This document shows, piece after piece, positions 34,438-37,402 of a DNA stretch of 37,402 nucleotides (its first letter is position 1; each line of letters starts with the position of its first letter). This stretch comes from Bacteroidaceae bacterium. GTDB lineage: Bacteria; Bacteroidota; Bacteroidia; Bacteroidales; Bacteroidaceae. Below the pieces are notes generated by a model that ran no database searches, was not told the origin of the DNA, and saw only the letters and a list, made by a program, of their open reading frames with translations. The stretch is from NCBI GenBank assembly GCA_024683455.1, contig JAIKYE010000038.1, positions 1 through 37,402 of the forward strand, given 5' to 3'. Both the position numbers and the translations under genes were made by a program.

Positions 34438-36042
34438 TTACTTTATCAAGTTTCCTAAGATACTGCGTGTTATCTCCCGGGTAGCCGTTCGCGTGGCCGT
34501 ACTGACGGCACGCTTTGTTACCTTCTTTCCTATAGAGTCCTTGGACCTGGTCTTACTTCCCGTAACGGTATTTGCTACGTGCGTGCCAAGGGCAGCTGTA
34601 ATGCTGGTGATAACGGCCAAGAGAATCTTTCCGAGGAACGATTTCTTCCATCCCCCGCTCTTTTTCTCCTTCTTGGAAGCACTCTCCTGCTCATTAGCCA
34701 CCTGCTTTTCCTGTTCGGCAGCCTCCTGAGCCTCGGCCTGGGCTTGAGCCTCTTCTTCGCTTTCTGCCAACAGAACTTCAAAGGCACTCTCGCGGTCTAT
34801 CATCGTGTCATATCTGCCATAGATGCGTGACGACTTAATAATCTGGTCGCGCTGACTTTCGCTGATAGCTCCTATCTGGCTCAGCGGGAAGAGCACCTTG
34901 GCACGCTCCACGATGGTGGGTGTTCCCTTTTCGTCTAAGAAGGAAACCAGGGCCTCGCCCGTTCCCAGTTCCATGATGGCATCTTCCGTCTTGAAGTCAG
35001 GGTTAGCGCGGAATGTCTCTGCAGCAGCCTTTACGTTCTTCTGCTCCTTAGGAGTGAACGCACGGAGGGCATGCTGTACACGGTTGCCCAGTTGAGCCAA
35101 TACTGAGTCTGGTATATCAGTGGGATTCTGTGTCACGAAGTACACGCCTACGCCCTTACTGCGTATCAGACGAACCACCTGCTCTATCTTGTCCACCAGA
35201 CTCTTAGGCGTATCAGCAAATAAGGTATGAGCTTCATCGAAGAAGAAGACCAACCTTGGCAACTCCTGATCACCCACTTCAGGCAAACGGGCATACAGGT
35301 CGGACAGCAGCCATAGCAGGAAGGTAGAATAAAGCTTAGGATTCAGCATCAACTTATCGGCAGCCAACACATTCATGATACCCTTCCCGTCGGCACGGCA
35401 TTGCAGCAAGTCCATAATATCGAATGCCGGCTCGCCGAAGAACTTGTCGGCACCCTGATTCTCCAAGGCAAGCAGTGCACGCTGTATGGCGCCCACACTG
35501 GCCGTAGAAACATTGCCGTACTTCTTGGTCAACTCCGTAGCATGGTCGGCTATGTAGGTAAGCATAGCACGCAGGTCCTTCAGGTCGAGCAACAGCAAGC
35601 CGCGCTCATCAGCCACCTTGAAGAGGATGGTCATCACGCCAGTCTGCACCTCGTTCAGATCCATCAGGCGTGCCATCAGTTCAGGTCCCATGTTGGAGAT
35701 GGTGGTTCGCATAGGATGTCCCTGTTCGCCATACACATCGTAGAAGCACACGGGACTACCCGCAAACGCAAGGTTCTCTATGCCGAACTCAGCACAGCGT
35801 TTCTCTATAAAGCCCGACATCTGTCCCGCCTGGCTGATACCAGACAGGTCGCCCTTCATGTCAGCCATGAAGCAGGGAACGCCAGCCTGTGAGAAAGTCT
35901 CTGCCAGTACCTGCAGAGTCACCGTCTTACCCGTACCTGTAGCGCCTGCTATCAGGCCGTGGCGGTTAGCCATCTTACCACAAAGGCATATCGGTCCGTT
36001 CTGACCATGTGCCACATACAATTTGTTGTCCGAAGTGTACAT
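34438..36042 (-). CDS. HerA-like ATPase, DUF853 family
   Basis: 534 residues. Walker A GATGTGKT at 33-40, Walker [13 protein letters not shown] near 260, and a sensor-like [30 protein letters not shown] (around 300-330; given here as [10 protein letters not shown] and [12 protein letters not shown]). The layout matches the DUF853 branch of FtsK/HerA ATPases, whose role in bacteria is unclear (DNA translocation or repair is suggested). After about residue 430 comes an Ala/Glu-rich, probably coiled-coil stretch, then a hydrophobic segment ([20 protein letters not shown]) and a Lys/Arg/Thr-rich end, so it may touch the membrane (inference). It is not next to nurA or a defence gene. Confidence 0.85.
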   Translation of the reverse strand: MYTSDNKLYVAHGQNGPICLCGKMANRHGLIAGATGTGKTVTLQVLAETFSQAGVPCFMADMKGDLSGISQAGQMSGFIEKRCAEFGIENLAFAGSPVCFYDVYGEQGHPMRTTISNMGPELMARLMDLNEVQTGVMTILFKVADERGLLLLDLKDLRAMLTYIADHATELTKKYGNVSTASVGAIQRALLALENQGADKFFGEPAFDIMDLLQCRADGKGIMNVLAADKLMLNPKLYSTFLLWLLSDLYARLPEVGDQELPRLVFFFDEAHTLFADTPKSLVDKIEQVVRLIRSKGVGVYFVTQNPTDIPDSVLAQLGNRVQHALRAFTPKEQKNVKAAAETFRANPDFKTEDAIMELGTGEALVSFLDEKGTPTIVERAKVLFPLSQIGAISESQRDQIIKSSRIYGRYDTMIDRESAFEVLLAESEEEAQAQAEAQEAAEQEKQVANEQESASKKEKKSGGWKKSFLGKILLAVITSITAALGTHVANTVTGSKTRSKDSIGKKVTKRAVSTATRTATREITRSILGNLIK

Positions 36043-36070
36043 AACAACTTATTTTTAAGGTTTCGTACTG

Positions 36071-36102
36071 CAAAAATAAGAAATAAATGAGAGACGGACA
36101 AA
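36071..36102 (-). promoter_or_regulatory. Promoter of the HerA-like gene
   Basis: On the minus strand TTTG (36099-36102), 20 bases, TATTTTTG (36071-36078), in the 68-bp gap after the SGNH gene. It indicates separate transcription of the HerA-like gene. Confidence 0.65.
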
Positions 36103-36110
36103 GAAAATCA

Positions 36111-36914
36111 TCAGAAAATTGGCAGCGCCAGCAATTGTTGCTGCAGCACAAGAGCCATACGGCGATGTCCCTCGTCGTTGGGATGCAAGCGGTCATCCTG
36201 TGCATCCTTGAAGAACTGAGCATGCTCATCCATCAGAGGATAAAGGCCACAGAGAGCATTCAGGTCAATCACAGAGACAGCCCAGATATTGCCAGCCTCT
36301 TTTACAGACTGTACATAGGCATCCAGGTATTCGCCGCATTTGTTGGTATAGTCCTCTCGTGGTTGCCAGTTGCTGTTACCCGCATGGAACTCCGAACGAT
36401 GGATAGGTGTGAGCAGCACAACCTGCTTGGTGGGATAGAGACGCTTCACATAGTCCAGAGCCTTGTTGATACGGCCACGATAGGTAGAGTCACTCATCAC
36501 AGGGAATCTGTGGCGGCGGTCCACCATGTGCTTAGGCTCCCCTATTCCAGCCATCACCCTTTCTGGGCGCTCCGTAAACCATTCGCCAATAGGTACACCG
36601 GCATTATAGTCGTTGGTACCTATAAAGATGAGTATGGCATCCACCTCATCGCCGTGCTCAGCCTTGAGTTTATCTGCCTGACGCTGAATGCTGTTCCACT
36701 GCCATCCGCTGACCCCATATACATAGGGTGAGATAGAAAGCCATTCCTGCAGGTAGCTCCAGAACTTCATTTTCGAAGCTTCATTGTTCGGGTCGGTAAT
36801 AGAGTCACCAAAGTAAGCCACACGCTTACCCTGCCAAGGGTGATTGATAACAGTCTTTGCATTAGAACCTACCGCCATCAGGGCGACGATAAAATAAACA
36901 AGAATTCTTTTCAT
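36111..36914 (-). CDS. Secreted SGNH/GDSL-family hydrolase
   Basis: 267 residues from the ATG at 36914, which starts a signal peptide (cleavage near SNAK); a start at 36983 would place the signal peptide internally. The catalytic Ser is in FGDSITD (S38), block III is GTNDYN, and the Asp/His pair is in DDRLHPNDEGH near the C terminus. The block II Gly is probably in YGVSGWQW. Family members deacylate carbohydrates or lipids; in Bacteroidales many are acetyl-esterases acting with glycosidases, which would fit the nearby GH127 and GH89 genes (inference). It has its own promoter. Confidence 0.87.
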   Translation of the reverse strand: MKRILVYFIVALMAVGSNAKTVINHPWQGKRVAYFGDSITDPNNEASKMKFWSYLQEWLSISPYVYGVSGWQWNSIQRQADKLKAEHGDEVDAILIFIGTNDYNAGVPIGEWFTERPERVMAGIGEPKHMVDRRHRFPVMSDSTYRGRINKALDYVKRLYPTKQVVLLTPIHRSEFHAGNSNWQPREDYTNKCGEYLDAYVQSVKEAGNIWAVSVIDLNALCGLYPLMDEHAQFFKDAQDDRLHPNDEGHRRMALVLQQQLLALPIF

Positions 36915-37042
36915 AATATTGTTGATGTTATAACATTTGGTTTCAGCTGCAAAGACTTCGATTGGGCAACTTTCTTCAAGCATCGTTCTATGCTCTGTCT
37001 ATGAAACTGATTTAAATAGGTCATAGTCTCAATTCTTTTATG

Positions 37043-37074
37043 CAAAGATAATTAGTTTATTCTTTTTGTGCAAA
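37043..37074 (-). promoter_or_regulatory. Promoter of the SGNH hydrolase gene
   Basis: On the minus strand TTTG (37071-37074), 20 bases, TATCTTTG (37043-37050). The leader to the ATG at 36914 is about 120 nt and contains no recognised riboswitch. Confidence 0.7.
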
Positions 37075-37157
37075 TAAAATTATTTTTTTTAAATAATCTG
37101 TATAAAGACAGGAATACTTAAGCTAGAAAACTTTACTTTGTCACCTTTGCTTCATTC

Positions 37158-37345
37158 AGATAGTCTCCATGAACTGTTCAGACTATCTCCACGACTCATT
37201 GAGAATATCTCTTAGGGGGTATTGAGACTATCTCAATGAGTTGTTCCCCCTATCGGAACAGCTTGTTACGATATAGGGAACAACGCAAAGAAGACCTCCG
37301 GAGTCTGCACGTGTTGTTCCCAGGAGTGTGCAAGTGTAGCCTCGG
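37158..37345. repeat. Cluster of inverted repeats in non-coding DNA
   Basis: No gene is visible in 36915-37402. This part holds several nested inverted repeats: AGATAGTCT / AGACTATCT (37158-37166, 37180-37188), CTCATTGAGA / TCTCAATGAG (37195-37204, 37231-37240), the compact ATTGAGA-CTA-TCTCAAT (37221-37237), and GTTGTTCCC / GGGAACAAC (37240-37248, 37276-37284) with inner TATCG/CGATA. GTTGTTCCC recurs near 37313-37321. Confidence 0.6.
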
Positions 37346-37402
37346 GGAGGTGCAAATTATATGTTTTTGATGCCTTTGAGAGGAGAATTTTCATGATTTT
37401 TG

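Noticed and set aside
37158..37345. CRISPR array
   Set aside because: The repeats are short, inverted and irregularly spaced, with no constant repeat-spacer unit and no cas genes.

Overview
The window looks like chromosomal DNA of a Bacteroidales bacterium, most likely Prevotella or a close relative. The reasons are Bacteroidetes-type promoters (TTG or TTTG, 20 bases, then TAnnTTTG) before many genes, almost no Shine-Dalgarno reliance, TonB-dependent receptors paired with lipoproteins, a short Prevotella-style type IX-like sorting tail (VYNLSGQ...KGVNIINGRKIVIK), a GxGYxYP protein, GH89 and GH127 hydrolases, and in-frame low-complexity repeats typical of these genomes. No tRNA, rRNA, CRISPR array, transposase or phage gene was found. 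Functions are read from protein motifs only.

Layout. 1-4524 (+): a large repetitive surface protein, 5'-truncated by the window edge and split by an in-frame TGA at 2614. 4530-9497 (-): a four-gene operon, TetR regulator > MMPL/RND transporter > LolA-like protein > beta-barrel, probably a trans-envelope exporter of something lipophilic. 9838-18524 (+): a five-gene operon, TonB-dependent receptor > small lipoprotein > DUF6850-like barrel > DUF4876-like lipoprotein > PqqL/FusC-like M16 metalloprotease, closed by a strong terminator. 18684-20921 (+): a GxGYxYP protein with a CBM32-like end. 21042-21656 (-): a SAM methyltransferase, divergent from 21859-25237 (+), a second TonB receptor plus a beta-propeller lipoprotein. 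25464-26433 (+): queD and queE. 26552-28060 (-): a DASS/SLC13 anion transporter preceded by a cobalamin riboswitch (28205-28411). 28541-29059 (-): a decayed secreted-protein gene. 29208-31352 (+): GH89 alpha-N-acetylglucosaminidase. 31369-32289 (-): a BASS-family transporter. 32408-34411 (+): a GH127 enzyme carrying two in-frame repeat insertions. 34438-36042 (-): a HerA-like ATPase. 36111-36914 (-): an SGNH esterase. 36915-37402: a promoter and a run of inverted repeats.

The most interesting points are these. (1) The two TonB-receptor operons are each driven from a near-identical 57-58 bp symmetric divergent promoter, with GCAATACC...GGTATTGC arms lying on both -33 boxes and an AAAACA-N3-TGTTTT palindrome inside. 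This suggests one regulator controls both uptake systems together with the exporter operon and the methyltransferase. (2) The 9838-18524 operon pairs a TonB receptor with an M16 protease, as in the FusA/FusC and YddB/PqqL protein-piracy systems, but with added Bacteroidetes surface proteins; it is the best candidate for an undescribed import-and-digest system. (3) A B12 riboswitch sits on a dicarboxylate-type transporter rather than a B12 gene, which would fit succinate export when the B12-dependent succinate-to-propionate route stalls.
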